A stretch of 59,903 bases of DNA from Streptomyces adustus (GTDB lineage Bacteria > Actinomycetota > Actinomycetes > Streptomycetales > Streptomycetaceae), in assembly GCF_009377175.1 (NCBI RefSeq), contig NZ_VJZD01000027.1, positions 1 to 59,903 of the forward strand, given 5' to 3'. Below the pieces are notes generated by a model. The model searched no databases. It was not told the origin of the DNA and worked only from the letters and a program-made list of their open reading frames with translations. Position 1 is the stretch's first letter; the number at the start of each line of letters is the position of its first letter. The translations under genes were made by a program, and so were the position numbers. Below are positions 9,015 to 17,251 of this stretch, piece by piece.

Positions 9015-9099
9015 TGCGCACGACCCTCGATCCGCTGCGCAGCCCTGTTTGCGCAACCCCCACGGAGGCTGCGCAAAAGGGCTGCGCAACGACTGCGCA
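9015..9099. repeat. TGCGCA palindrome cluster 2
   Basis: Six perfect TGCGCA hexamers start at 9015, 9036, 9050, 9070, 9083 and 9094, within 85 bases. It fills most of the gap between the DHA2 exporter and the VOC gene (8910-9223), where no gene is seen. Flanking bases vary (C/T before, A/C/G after), so this is not a simple tandem duplication. Confidence 0.8.
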
Positions 9100-9223
9100 C
9101 CGTGCTCGAACGCCGGGGACGGACGCGGGTACAAGCAGCCTGAGCAGCCTGCACCTACTGGCCGCCGTCTGCCGTGTTGGTGCATCGTGCCGGTAGTGAC
9201 CAGCATGCTGAACGGAGGCTGAA

Positions 9224-9709
9224 ATGGCCGATGAGGCTTCCTTCCGGGTCGGGCTTCGCGTCCCGGACGTGTCCGAGGCAGCCAGGTTCTACCAGGGGCT
9301 CGGGTTCGAGCCGATCGGAGCGATACCCGGACGGGACGGCTCGACGGTCATGGCGATCCTGCGCCGCGGTGAGTTCCAGTTGCTCGTCGACGCCCTCGCC
9401 GGCATGCCGTTTCCCGACAGCGACCGAGAACGCGTCACGCAGATCGGACCACGGGGCCTCGGCGTAGTCATCGGCATCGAGGTGGACGACGTGAATGCGA
9501 CGGCTGTCTACTGCCGTTCGGCCGGATGCACCGTCACCACCAGCCCGGTCGACGCACCGTGGGGCGAGCGGTACTTCGAGTGCCTCGATCCCTACGAATA
9601 CGCATGGAAGTTCTTCGAGTTGCTTCCCGACCAGCCGACAGACGGCTTGAGCGCCGCCCGCGACAGCTGGTTCGCCCGACCACACTCGAAAACCGACCAC
9701 CAGCCGTAA
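9224..9709 (+). CDS. VOC (glyoxalase/bleomycin-resistance fold) protein
   Basis: 161 residues with the paired beta-alpha-beta-beta-beta units of the vicinal oxygen chelate superfamily: FRVGLRVPDVSEAARFYQGL at the start, GEFQLLVDAL mid-domain, then GVVIGIEVDDVNATAVY and PWGERYFECLDPYEYAWKFF in the second half. The ATG is preceded by ggaggct at good spacing. Members bind metal or sequester small molecules; the exact activity cannot be read here. It lies downstream of the exporter and the TGCGCA cluster on the same strand. Confidence 0.85.
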   Translation: MADEASFRVGLRVPDVSEAARFYQGLGFEPIGAIPGRDGSTVMAILRRGEFQLLVDALAGMPFPDSDRERVTQIGPRGLGVVIGIEVDDVNATAVYCRSAGCTVTTSPVDAPWGERYFECLDPYEYAWKFFELLPDQPTDGLSAARDSWFARPHSKTDHQP

Positions 9710-10266
9710 GGAACACGCCACCACTCACCCGGCGAACTTCACTGGTCAGCGCGCGAGAAGGCCGCGTTGCCGGAGCGTGACCGATGGTCGGGGCTCATGG
9801 CCGTCAGCCTGGTCGGGGTCGGCGGATGAGCTGACGGCATGGAACGCACGTACGCCTCCCCAGCCGTGCCCACCGGCCGCCCCACTCCGGCGGGCACGGT
9901 GCGCTGCTGTGGGCACCGCACGCGGCCTGCACCCAGGACGGCAGGTAGCCGGGCTTGGTGTACGCCGTCCTGACGAGGTGCTGCATCAGGGTTTCCGCTT
10001 ATGCCCTCAGCGTCTCCGGTCGCCCGTCCTCGGCCAGGAGGACCAGGTCGCTCAAGCGGTGTGGGGGTTGGGGCAGCGCTTCTTGTGCGGCCCGGCGGCA
10101 GACGGGGCGTGGACGCCCTTGAATCAGGAGTTCAGGCAGGACCACCGATGGCGTTGGGGGCAGCGCCGGCGGTGTGCACCACGTTGAGGGCCGGTGCGTG
10201 GGCGCGGCGCGAATCTTTGCACACGGAGGGCCCTCGCGCCCGGCGTATCCCCGCCATGACGTTTCG
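9710..10266. other. Intergenic region, possible gene remnants
   Basis: 556 bases between convergent genes. Minus-strand frames give short protein-like pieces (for example HLVRTAYTKPGYLPSW near 9940-9985), but no complete gene or recognisable family. It may be decayed coding DNA. Confidence 0.35.
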
Positions 10267-10761
10267 TCACAGGATCTGAAAGACCTTGTAAGCGATTCCG
10301 CCTTCGACGAGGTATCCCGACCCGACACAGACTGTGTCGTTGAGCCATGCGTAAGGCTCTGCCCCCGTCTCAAAAAGCGGGTTGGTCCGGAAGTAGTAGT
10401 GGGCTGGGTCGATCCGGTACCGCTCGTCCGGGTCGGCCAGGGCGTCGCGCACCTCGGGCGGGGTGACCCAGCGGCCGCCGTAGGTCATGTGCAGGAGGGC
10501 GTCGTCGTGGGTGCGCAGTGTCAGGCGTACGTCCAGGTTCATCGCCCCGTCGGGGGCGAACAGCGCCCAGTCTCCCCCGCCGGGGAGGACGTGGCCGCTC
10601 AGCCTGGGGCCGTGGAACGTGCCGCCCGCCGCACCGAAGAGGACGCGCCGACCGAACGGGCCGTTGCCGATGGGCAGGCGGGGGTTCAGGTCGACGACCA
10701 TGTCGAAGAGGTGCGCTGTCCGGATCTCGCCGACGTCCTTCACACGCGGGTCTGCCGTCAT
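10267..10761 (-). CDS. DUF3237 family protein
   Basis: 164 residues matching the DUF3237 pattern: AHLFDMVVDLNPRLPIG, then GTFHGPRLSGHVLPGGGDW, LDVRLTLRTHDDALLHMTYGG, and the C-terminal YYFRTNPLFETGAEPYAWLN. The ATG at 10761 overlaps the stop of the upstream SnoaL-like gene by four bases, showing translational coupling. DUF3237 proteins are beta-barrel proteins often found next to NTF2-like proteins in catabolic or secondary-metabolic clusters; no catalytic activity is assigned. The pair is probably controlled by the divergent TetR gene. Confidence 0.87.
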   Translation of the reverse strand: MTADPRVKDVGEIRTAHLFDMVVDLNPRLPIGNGPFGRRVLFGAAGGTFHGPRLSGHVLPGGGDWALFAPDGAMNLDVRLTLRTHDDALLHMTYGGRWVTPPEVRDALADPDERYRIDPAHYYFRTNPLFETGAEPYAWLNDTVCVGSGYLVEGGIAYKVFQIL

Positions 10762-11222
10762 GCCGCGTCGCCTCCTGCGAGCGCGGGGAACAGTCTCTGT
10801 CGGACCGCGTCCGTCGAGACTCCCGACTGGGCGCACAGCGTCGCCAGGTCGAAGAAGAAGCGTTCTCCTGCGATCAGGTCGTCCTTGAAGGTGAACTGGA
10901 TGAACACCGGTATCTCAGCACGTGCGCCGTTGGGGACAGCACCGAACCGGTTGCCCGTCATGGTCAGCCGCGCTGTACCCCAGCACACGAGCGTGTCGTC
11001 GTTGTTCGCGTGGCCGTGCAGGACGACGTCGTAGTCGGGAAACGAGGCGAAGAACCGCCGTAATGCCTTCTCGTTCTCGGCCAGGCCCCGAGACGTCGTA
11101 CCGAAAGGCGGACTCTCAAGGACCATGTCGGGGTGGAAGAGCCGCAGGGCGGCTGGAACGTCCTGCCGGCTCTTGGCGACGGCGAGCGCGTGAGCCAGTT
11201 CGAACCTGCGTTGTTCGTGCAT
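10758..11222 (-). CDS. SnoaL/NTF2-like protein
   Basis: 154 residues with the cone-shaped NTF2-like pattern: an N-terminal helix (ELAHALAVAKSRQDVPAAL), FHPDMVLESPP, ENEKALRRFFASFPDYDVVL, and the VFIQFTFKDDLIAGERFFFD strand pair. Members include SnoaL-type cyclases and small isomerases or binding proteins. A strong site (gaaggaggc) precedes the ATG. First gene of a two-gene operon with DUF3237, divergent from the TetR gene with a 77-base shared control region. Confidence 0.85.
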   Translation of the reverse strand: MHEQRRFELAHALAVAKSRQDVPAALRLFHPDMVLESPPFGTTSRGLAENEKALRRFFASFPDYDVVLHGHANNDDTLVCWGTARLTMTGNRFGAVPNGARAEIPVFIQFTFKDDLIAGERFFFDLATLCAQSGVSTDAVRQRLFPALAGGDAA

Positions 11223-11260
11223 AGGTGCCTCCTTCGATCAACATGCCTGCAAAGTAAACG

Positions 11261-11274
11261 TACGATCGGTCGTA
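11261..11274. promoter_or_regulatory. Palindromic operator between SnoaL/DUF3237 and TetR genes
   Basis: TACGA-TCGG-TCGTA is a perfect 5-bp-arm palindrome in the centre of the divergent promoter region, in the size range of TetR-family operators. It is the obvious candidate site for the TetR protein at 11300, controlling both directions. Confidence 0.6.
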
Positions 11275-11299
11275 TGCTTGAGGCAAGCGACATGACAGG

Positions 11300-11974
11300 A
11301 TGGAGTCGATGAACGAGCACTCAGAGAGCCGAGGGCGACAAGTGGCCGTGTCTTCAACGGAAGCAGCAGGCGCGACCGTGGCGGACCGGCGCCTCGTCCG
11401 CGGTGCCCGGACCCGGCACAAGATCACGCGCCACGGTGTCGACGTCGCCTCCCTGGAAGGGCTCAACGGGCTCAGCATCGGCCGTCTGGCCACCGACCTG
11501 GGGCTGAGCAAGAGCGGCATCCAGACGCTCTTCAAGACCAAGGAGAACCTGCAGCTCGCGGTCGCGGAGTCGGCGCGCGAAGAGTTCACCGAAGCGGTCA
11601 TCCGCCCCGCACAGACCGCTCAGCCGGGCACCGCCAGGCTCCGCGCACTGACGGAACGCTGGATCTCCTACATCGAGGCACCGTTGTTCGCCGGAGGCTG
11701 CTTCTGGGCGGCCTGCCTCCCCGACTTCGACAGCCGGCCCGGGAAGGTCCGTGACACCCTGCTGCTCCACCGCAGCACCTGGCTCGCTCTTCTCGCCGGC
11801 GAACTCGGCTGCGCCGTGAACACCGGGGAGATCGCCCAACTGGACGTGGACCTCACGGTCTTTCAGATCGACGCCGTGCTCAACGCAGCAAACACCGCAC
11901 TGCGCCTGGGTGAAAGTGACGCGGTCTCAAAGGTTCGCTGCGTGGTCGACGGGTTCCTCGCACCCCCGCACTGA
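11300..11974 (+). CDS. TetR-family transcriptional regulator
   Basis: 224 residues. The helix-turn-helix is at about 59-84 (SIGRLATDLGLSKSGIQTLF then KTKENL), preceded by a long N-terminal extension. The C-terminal ligand domain includes AGGCFWAACLPDFDSRPG, a cysteine-containing segment seen in one TetR C-domain group. The ATG at 11309 (MNEHS) is an alternative start. Divergent from the SnoaL/DUF3237 pair, it most likely represses that pair. Confidence 0.85.
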   Translation: MESMNEHSESRGRQVAVSSTEAAGATVADRRLVRGARTRHKITRHGVDVASLEGLNGLSIGRLATDLGLSKSGIQTLFKTKENLQLAVAESAREEFTEAVIRPAQTAQPGTARLRALTERWISYIEAPLFAGGCFWAACLPDFDSRPGKVRDTLLLHRSTWLALLAGELGCAVNTGEIAQLDVDLTVFQIDAVLNAANTALRLGESDAVSKVRCVVDGFLAPPH

Positions 11975-12236
11975 CAGGCGACCGCCGCACGAGAGGCGCC
12001 TCGACGGCCAACGCGTGGCACTTCACGGGTGGCGGAGGCCGCTGCAATGCCGCCGACGAGGACAAGAACCGCGAGGAGTGATCGCGAGGAATGGGGGAGC
12101 GCCTGGGTGGAGACGGGACACGCGTCTCCACCCAGGAGAACGGCGGGGTGCTCCATCGCGCCGACGTCACCTGTCGACTGCTGGTGGACAGCCGTTGCCG
12201 CTGACGCAGCGTCAGAATCGGCGGGCGCCGAAAGGG

Positions 12237-12268
12237 CCTGGGGTCCCGGGCAGGCCCGGGACCCCAGG
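12237..12268. terminator. Strong bidirectional hairpin terminator
   Basis: A perfect 15-base-pair stem with a two-base loop (arm CCTGGGGTCCCGGGC). It lies between the TetR gene (plus strand, ends 11974) and a minus-strand gene remnant ending at 12332. The absence of a T-run is normal for Streptomyces terminators, and its convergent position suits a bidirectional terminator. Confidence 0.75.
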
Positions 12269-12331
12269 TTCGCCACGGCAGCAGGCGCGCTCTCGCGGCC
12301 AGTGCCCTGTCCAGGACCTTCTCCGGGTGGC

Positions 12332-12610
12332 TCAGACCCCCAGTCTGCGGTGCAGGTGCTGTAGGAGCGCGTGTCCCTGCGTGGTGGTGAACCAGGCGGT
12401 GTGCTCGGTGTAGTAGGCGCGGGCCAGCGCTGTGTTCGCCGGGGAACGGGTGATGCCGTGGAAGTAGTCCATCTCGGTCAGCGCGTACTCGGCGTTGACC
12501 AGGGTGAGCATCAGCGGCAGGGCGTGTGCCTCCGCATCGCTCAGGGGCCGTTGGGCGGTGTAGCCGGCCAGCAGGGCGTCCAACTGGTCCAGGCGGACCG
12601 GGATGTCGAC
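12332..12610 (-). pseudogene. Aminoglycoside-phosphotransferase-like protein, C-terminal fragment
   Basis: About 92 codons open on the minus strand (PVRLDQLDALLAGYTAQRPL, then LMLTLVNAEYALTEMDYF) ending in LLQHLHRRLGV. This resembles the C-terminal helices of APH/choline-kinase-type phosphotransferases. The catalytic HGD loop and DxD motif would lie upstream and are replaced by unrelated DNA at about 12610. No start codon with a site is present. Confidence 0.5.
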
Positions 12611-12649
12611 TGTTGCTCAAGTGGTGGCGGAGAAGCTCGGGTTCTCGGC

Positions 12650-13018
12650 CACTACGACCGACCGTGGCCCCGCGTTGAAGAGCTGATCACAGACCGTGCG
12701 ACCGAGGACCGCGGCAGGACGGGCCTGGTCCTGGAAGGGTCGGCACTCTGGCCCGTCCACGTCGTGAGGCTTCAGGTGCCGCGCACGGCCGCCGTGTGGC
12801 TCACCACCGACGACTCCGTAGTACGCGCCCGCGCTCACACGACGGGCTGTTACGGACCAGCCGCAGACGAGGAACAGGTTCTCATGGGCAAGTTCCTTGC
12901 GCGCACTGGGCGTTACCAGACGCCCGTGATCGATGCCATCGACAGGCTGGGCCTGGATCGCATCGACGCGGGCTGCGGACAGGCTGCCGCGGAACTGGCT
13001 GACACCGTGTGGCGTTAA
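12650..13018 (+). pseudogene. P-loop kinase-like protein, 5'-truncated
   Basis: The plus strand reads HYDRPWPRVEELITDRA, GLVLEGSALWPVHVVRL, AAVWLTTDDSVVRARAH, and a C-terminal helix FLARTGRYQTPVIDAIDRLG, resembling the C-terminal half of small ATP-binding kinases of Streptomyces. The N-terminal glycine-rich P-loop and start codon are missing, lost at the junction near 12610-12650 with the neighbouring phosphotransferase remnant. Confidence 0.5.
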
Positions 13019-13180
13019 CGGTCTGACCTGGCCCCGCTTTTCCGGCCCGAACTGGCTCCGCTTCGGGGCTGGTGCGGCGATTGTTCCGGCTTGAAGTGGC
13101 CCCGGCTTCCGGTCTGCTCCGGCCCCAGCTTCGCCGGGACGGCTGTGCCGGGCGACTCGCTGTGAGAGAGGATGCTGGGT

Positions 13181-13528
13181 ATGACGACTTGAAGGGCACC
13201 GACCGGGCGGCAGCACTGGCGCAAGGTCGGAACCTGGGAAACGGTCTCCGACGGGGACCGCCGGATCTGTGCCGCCTGCGGAACGTCCGTCCGCTTGTAC
13301 CAGTACCGATTCCATCCGCCCGAGTCCTCCATGTTCGAGCGGTGCATCGGCCTCGCCTGGTGTTCCAGTTGCCGGATTTACTCCGGCAACATGGTGCACG
13401 TCCCGCGAAAGCGGGTCCTGGTCGACGCCCTTGCTTCGCTTCCCCTCGAACAACGGGAGAGGCCTGGACGTTCGGAGACACGGCTGATTGAGTTCCTGGA
13501 CCGCCAGGCCCGAGACAGCGGGGATTAG
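13181..13528 (+). pseudogene. Small CxxC protein interrupted by an early stop
   Basis: A plausible start (ATG 13181, behind gagagagga) reads Met-Thr-Thr and then TGA at 13190-13192; the frame continues immediately with RAPTGRQHWRKVGTWETVSD, a C-A-A-C pair, a C-S-S-C pair and a basic-acidic tail to 13528. Two CxxC pairs suggest a zinc ribbon. One base change (TGA from CGA) would explain the stop. Translation could instead begin at TTG 13295 or a later codon, losing the first Cys pair. Confidence 0.5.
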
Positions 13529-13551
13529 ATTCCACCGGCCAGCCGGCGGGG

Positions 13552-13749
13552 CTACTTCTTCGTCTGCTGCTTGGCCCTGGTCCGGGCGAGGCGGTAGGAC
13601 TCGGTGCCGGTCTCGATGACGGTGCCGTTGAAGGGGAGTCGGTCGACGATGGCCGCGCAGAGCCTGGGGTCGGTGAACGCCTTGGTCCAGCCTCCGAACG
13701 ATTCGTTCGAGGCGATGGCCACACTGTTTTTCTCCTCCCTCTCGGTTAA
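13552..13749 (-). pseudogene. IstB-like ATP-binding protein (IS21 helper), C-terminal fragment
   Basis: Minus strand TEREEKNSVAIASNESFGGW, then FTDPRLCAAIVDRLPFNGT and IETGTESYRLA, the C-terminus of IS21-family IstB. The rest of the gene continues at 15222-15310, on the far side of an IS5-family insertion. Joining the halves across the insertion restores FQVL-TEREEK, as in intact IstB. Confidence 0.8.
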
Positions 13750-13789
13750 GACGCCGTTTCTTTTGGCTTGATCGTTCGTTGAACCGTGC

Positions 13790-14598
13790 ATGACGGATCT
13801 GGTCGCGCGTTTGGTGCCCGATGAGTTGTGGGTGTTGTTCCGGCGGGTGGTGCCGCCGACTGAGGTGACACGTCCGCAAGGCGGGGGCCGACGGCGTGCG
13901 GGTGACCGCGAGACCTTGGCGGCGATCATTTTCGTTGCGACCTCTGGCTGCACGTGGCGGCAGCTTCCGCCGGTGTTCGGTCCGAGCTGGCAGACGGTCT
14001 ACCGAAGGTTCGCCCAGTGGAGCCGGGCCCGTGTCTGGGCTCGGCTCCACCGGGTGATCCTTGACGCACTCGGAGCGCGAGGCGAGCTGGACTGGTCGCG
14101 GTGCGCCATCGACTTGGTCAGCCTGAGAGCGGCAAAAGGGGGCCATTGGCCGGACCGAATCCGACCGACCGCGGCAAGCCGGGATCGAAAATCCACCTGA
14201 TCACCGACCGGAACGGACTGCCGATCTCGCTGGGGATCTCGGGCGCCAACATGCACGACAGCCTCGGCCTGGAACCGCTCGTGCGCGGCATCCCGCCCAT
14301 CCGCTCCAGACGCGGCCCTCGGCGCCGACGGCCGGCGAAACTACACGCTGACAAAGGTTACGACTACGACCACCTGCGCCGATGGCTCCGTAAGCGGGGA
14401 ATCCGTCACCGCATCGCCCGCAAGGGCATCGAGTCATCACAACGGCTGGGCCGACATCGTTGGGTGGTCGAGAGAACCGTGTCCTGGCTGGCAGGCTGCC
14501 GTCGGCTCCACCGACGCTATGAACGCAAGGCCGAACACTTCCTCGCCTTCGTCGGTATAGCCGCGGCCCTCATCGGCTATCGAAGGCTCACTGGCTGA
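13790..14598 (+). CDS. IS5-family transposase, two frames joined by probable -1 frameshift
   Basis: Frame one (from ATG 13790) carries the N-terminal domain and first catalytic Asp (DWSRCAID). The remainder, with the second catalytic Asp (LHADKGYDYDHLRRW) and the Glu (WVVERTVSWLAGCRRL), is in the -1 frame ending at 14598. The switch falls at AAAAGGGGG (14134-14142), a slippery run giving AAK-RGPLAGPNPTDRG. Programmed frameshifting is known in IS5-family members, so the gene may be functional; a simple mutation remains possible. Confidence 0.75.
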
Positions 14599-14606
14599 GA
14601 TGCCGA

Positions 14607-15140
14607 TTACCCGATGAGCTGTTCTGCCGCCTGGCGATACTGCTTCGACCGGACTTCCGCCAGTTTCCATAGAGCGGGCAGACCGTCCTTCCGTAGCCGG
14701 TCTTCCGCCTCCTGCTGGCAAGCCAGCTCGAAGCGGGCCAGGCTGTCGAAGGAGCCGATGCGGACGGCGGACGGCCAAGCTGCCGCCGCCTGCGAGGCGA
14801 AGTCCAGCGCCTGGGCTGCCCCGAAGTTGCACTGCTTTGGCTTGGTGAGGCCCACCGTGCCGAACACCAGACGCGACCAGTCGTTAACGAAGGTGCGGCC
14901 CGCGAGCCCTGTCGGGTAGCTGGCACCCAGGGACCAGCTCTCGGCAAACGCATGGCCAAGCAAGTCGTTGTCGAGTTCTTGGCCGTCAAGAAATGCCGTG
15001 ATGTTCTCCACTCCCGCCATGATCGAGTTGTAGTTTTCAAGCAGGCCAGATCGCTCGGTCAGCACCTGGACGGCTCCGCCCAGGCGAATGGCTGCGGCGC
15101 AACACAGTGCTTCTCCCACGGCGTCAAACGTCTCGTCCAC
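14607..15140 (-). CDS. Passenger gene of IS5-family element, unknown function
   Basis: A 177-residue frame inside the IS ends, convergent to the transposase. GTG 15140 is chosen because it follows a purine-rich stretch (ccgggggg) and begins protein-like sequence (VDETFDAVGEALCCAAAIRL). The protein is largely helical (ENYNSIMAGVENITAFLDG, ARFELACQQEAEDRLRK) with no signal peptide or membrane segment. No family is recognised. IS5-family passenger genes are uncommon, so its presence inside the ends is notable. Confidence 0.55.
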   Translation of the reverse strand: MDETFDAVGEALCCAAAIRLGGAVQVLTERSGLLENYNSIMAGVENITAFLDGQELDNDLLGHAFAESWSLGASYPTGLAGRTFVNDWSRLVFGTVGLTKPKQCNFGAAQALDFASQAAAAWPSAVRIGSFDSLARFELACQQEAEDRLRKDGLPALWKLAEVRSKQYRQAAEQLIG

Positions 15141-15221
15141 GATCCCCCCGGCTCCCTGTCCACCCCGATGGAGGGTGCCCCCAGGCACGATAACCGCAGG
15201 GGCACCATAAGAAACAACGTC

Positions 15222-15310
15222 TAAGACCTGGAACAGCATCTCGGCTTGCGGCCGACGAGTTCGAGGTAGCCAAGCTCGTCGATGCAAAGCAGGTTGACGC
15301 CAGCCACGGG
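15222..15310 (-). pseudogene. IstB-like protein, middle fragment
   Basis: Minus strand GVNLLCIDELGYLEL is the Walker B segment of IstB; after a one-base loss the frame continues AEMLFQVL up to the IS5-element junction. Sequence upstream of about 15310 no longer matches IstB, so the gene had lost its P-loop region and frame independently of the IS5 insertion. Confidence 0.7.
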
Positions 15311-15456
15311 CTCTCCACCGGAGCCTCGGTCTGCCGGCGGCTCCAGCCCATTGCCCTGATTCAGTCGGCCCTGTGGGCTGCTCGCCGGTCCTCCATGCCG
15401 TCCCACCTCCCCGGCACGCCCTGGTCACAAGGATCGGCGAACCTCCAGGCAACGTT

Positions 15457-16119
15457 CTATGGCGTGCTGGGCGTGCTGGGCGTGCTGGGCGAGCGGGTGA
15501 GCCGCAGGCGTGGTGCCGGCGGCAGCGGCGTAGGGGCTGCCGTCTCCGGTGGGGCGCGGAACGCCTCGATCACATAGGCGGCGAAGCGGCGCGAGGTCGT
15601 GATCCGGGCCGCACTCGGAGTGTCCCGGAGGCCCCGGTGGGCTGTGAGCATGAGGACCAGGTCGTCGATGACGAAGTCGGCGCGCAGTCGGCCGGTCTTC
15701 TGGGCGCGGCGGGCCAGTTCGCCGACCGCGCGCCATGTCTGCTCGCGGTCGTCGGCGAAGTCCATGGCCTCGGGGAAGGCGGTCATGAAGGCGTCGGCGA
15801 ATCCTCGGCTGTGCGCGTGGAGTTCGCAGATCCGCTCGACCAGGCTCCGGAATCCGCGCCACGGGTCCGGGTCCGCAAGGGCGTCGCTGACGGCGGCCTG
15901 GCACGCCCGCCGCTGCTGGGCGAAAGTCTCCACGACCAGTGCCTGCTTGGTCGGGAAGTGCCGGTACAGGGTGGCGGGGCCGACGCTCGCATGCCGGGCG
16001 ACCTCGCGCATGGGTGCACTCAGGCCCTCCTTGCCGAACACCGCGCGGGCAGCGTCCAGGATGCGGGCCCGGTTGTCGCGGGCGTCGGAGCGCACGGTCT
16101 GAGGCAATTGGTTGGTCAT
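15457..16119 (-). CDS. TetR-family transcriptional regulator
   Basis: 220 residues. HTH at about 37-60 (MREVARHASVGPATLYRHFP), followed by a helical ligand domain (RGFRSLVERICELHAHSRGF). The C-terminus runs into a low-complexity P-S-T repeat encoded by three tandem 9-base units (cgtgctggg, near 15465-15492), probably a length-variable tail. It is divergent from the quinone oxidoreductase at 16289 with a perfect inverted repeat between them. TetR/oxidoreductase pairs of this kind usually respond to electrophiles or quinones. Confidence 0.87.
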   Translation of the reverse strand: MTNQLPQTVRSDARDNRARILDAARAVFGKEGLSAPMREVARHASVGPATLYRHFPTKQALVVETFAQQRRACQAAVSDALADPDPWRGFRSLVERICELHAHSRGFADAFMTAFPEAMDFADDREQTWRAVGELARRAQKTGRLRADFVIDDLVLMLTAHRGLRDTPSAARITTSRRFAAYVIEAFRAPPETAAPTPLPPAPRLRLTRSPSTPSTPSTP

Positions 16120-16137
16120 CGTTTCTCACTTTAACCA

Positions 16138-16157
16138 AACGGACGGGGGTGTCCGTT
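16138..16157. promoter_or_regulatory. Inverted-repeat operator of TetR/oxidoreductase pair
   Basis: AACGGAC-6-GTCCGTT, a perfect 7-bp dyad, lies 18 bases upstream of the TetR start and 131 bases upstream of the oxidoreductase start. Its size and place fit a TetR operator controlling both genes. Confidence 0.65.
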
Positions 16158-16288
16158 ACGGTCCGGTGGCAGTGCTGCTGTCCCGTCCCGGCACTTCACC
16201 CGTTCACCCGTGATGGCCGACGGGGGCGGCTCGGGACGCACGGCCGCAGCAACTGCGAACCGTCCCTCAACCGGCCTGAGGAGCAGAG

Positions 16289-17251
16289 ATGAAAGCGGTC
16301 GTGATCAGGACGTTCGGCGATCCCGGTGGCATGGAGGTCGTCGATGTGCCGGCGCCCGTGCCTGCCCCGGGGCAGTTGCGGATCGCCACGGAGGCGATCG
16401 GGGTAGGCGGCGTGGACGCGGTGATCCGCCGGGGAACGCTTGCCGCCTACGGCTTCCGGGAGGGCCACGTGCTCGGCAGCGAGGTCGCGGGAAGGGTTGC
16501 CGCGGTGGGAGAGGGCGTGGACACCTCGTGGATCGGGCGGCGGGTGTGGGCGTTCACCGGCCTGTCCGGTGGATATGCCGAGCAGGCCGTCGCCGCGGTC
16601 GAGGACGTCCTTGCACTGCCCGACGATCTGACCGGCGCCGACGCGGTGACCCTCGGCGGCTCCGGCGTGGTCGCCCACTTCGCCCTGGAACGGGCCCGCT
16701 TCACGCCAGGAGAGACGGTGCTCGTACGCGGTGCGGCTGGCAGCATCGGGATCACAGCGGTCCAGCTCGCAGCCAGGCGCGGCGCGAGCGCGGTGGCGGT
16801 CACCACCTCGTCGGTGGACCGTGGCACCCGCTTGAGGGACCTGGGCGCCACCCATGTCCTCGACCGCACCGGCGAGGGCGGCCCGGACACACCGCTGGGC
16901 TTCGATGTGGTGATCGATGTCGTGGGAGGCCCCCAGCTTCCCCTTTTCCTGGACAAGCTGAATCCCAACGGGCGGTTTGTGGCTGTCGGTGTGGTGGGCG
17001 GGCAGCCACCGGCGGACTTCGGCATGCGGCTGATGGACGCCTTCCGCAAGTCGTTGTCGTTCGCCACTTTCAGCTCCGACACCGTGCCCGGTCCCGACCG
17101 GCAGAGCGTGCGGTCCTCCCAGTTCGCCGATGCTGCGCACGGGGACCTGCGCACTGTCGTGCACGAGGTGTTGCCTCTGGACCAGGCGGCGCTTGCCCAC
17201 CACCGGATGGACGCGGGGGAGGTGTTCGGCAGAATTGTGCTGGCGCCCTGA
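16289..17251 (+). CDS. Zinc-independent quinone oxidoreductase (MDR family)
   Basis: 320 residues, the usual length for QOR-type medium-chain reductases. The N-terminal GroES-like domain (GHVLGSEVAGRVAAVG, 59-74) lacks the structural-zinc cysteines. The Rossmann domain has the NADPH motif GAAGSIG (148-154) and a later FDVVIDVVGG strand. It would reduce quinones or enones with NADPH in the cytoplasm. The ATG follows gaggagcagag. Divergent TetR regulator and operator lie upstream. Confidence 0.9.
   Translation: MKAVVIRTFGDPGGMEVVDVPAPVPAPGQLRIATEAIGVGGVDAVIRRGTLAAYGFREGHVLGSEVAGRVAAVGEGVDTSWIGRRVWAFTGLSGGYAEQAVAAVEDVLALPDDLTGADAVTLGGSGVVAHFALERARFTPGETVLVRGAAGSIGITAVQLAARRGASAVAVTTSSVDRGTRLRDLGATHVLDRTGEGGPDTPLGFDVVIDVVGGPQLPLFLDKLNPNGRFVAVGVVGGQPPADFGMRLMDAFRKSLSFATFSSDTVPGPDRQSVRSSQFADAAHGDLRTVVHEVLPLDQAALAHHRMDAGEVFGRIVLAP

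Larger units (their letters stand above)
13750..15221. mobile_element. IS5-family element with passenger gene, inserted in istB
   Basis: 1472 bases bounded by imperfect inverted repeats: the left end reads GACGCCGTTTCTTTTGG and the right end, reverse-complemented, GACGTTGTTTCTTATGG (14 of 17 match). TAA occurs directly outside each end (13747-13749 and 15222-15224), as expected for a 3-bp TNA target duplication. It interrupts an istB remnant, which reads correctly if the element and one TAA are removed. It contains a frameshifted transposase (plus) and a convergent passenger gene (minus), their stops only eight bases apart. Confidence 0.8.
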
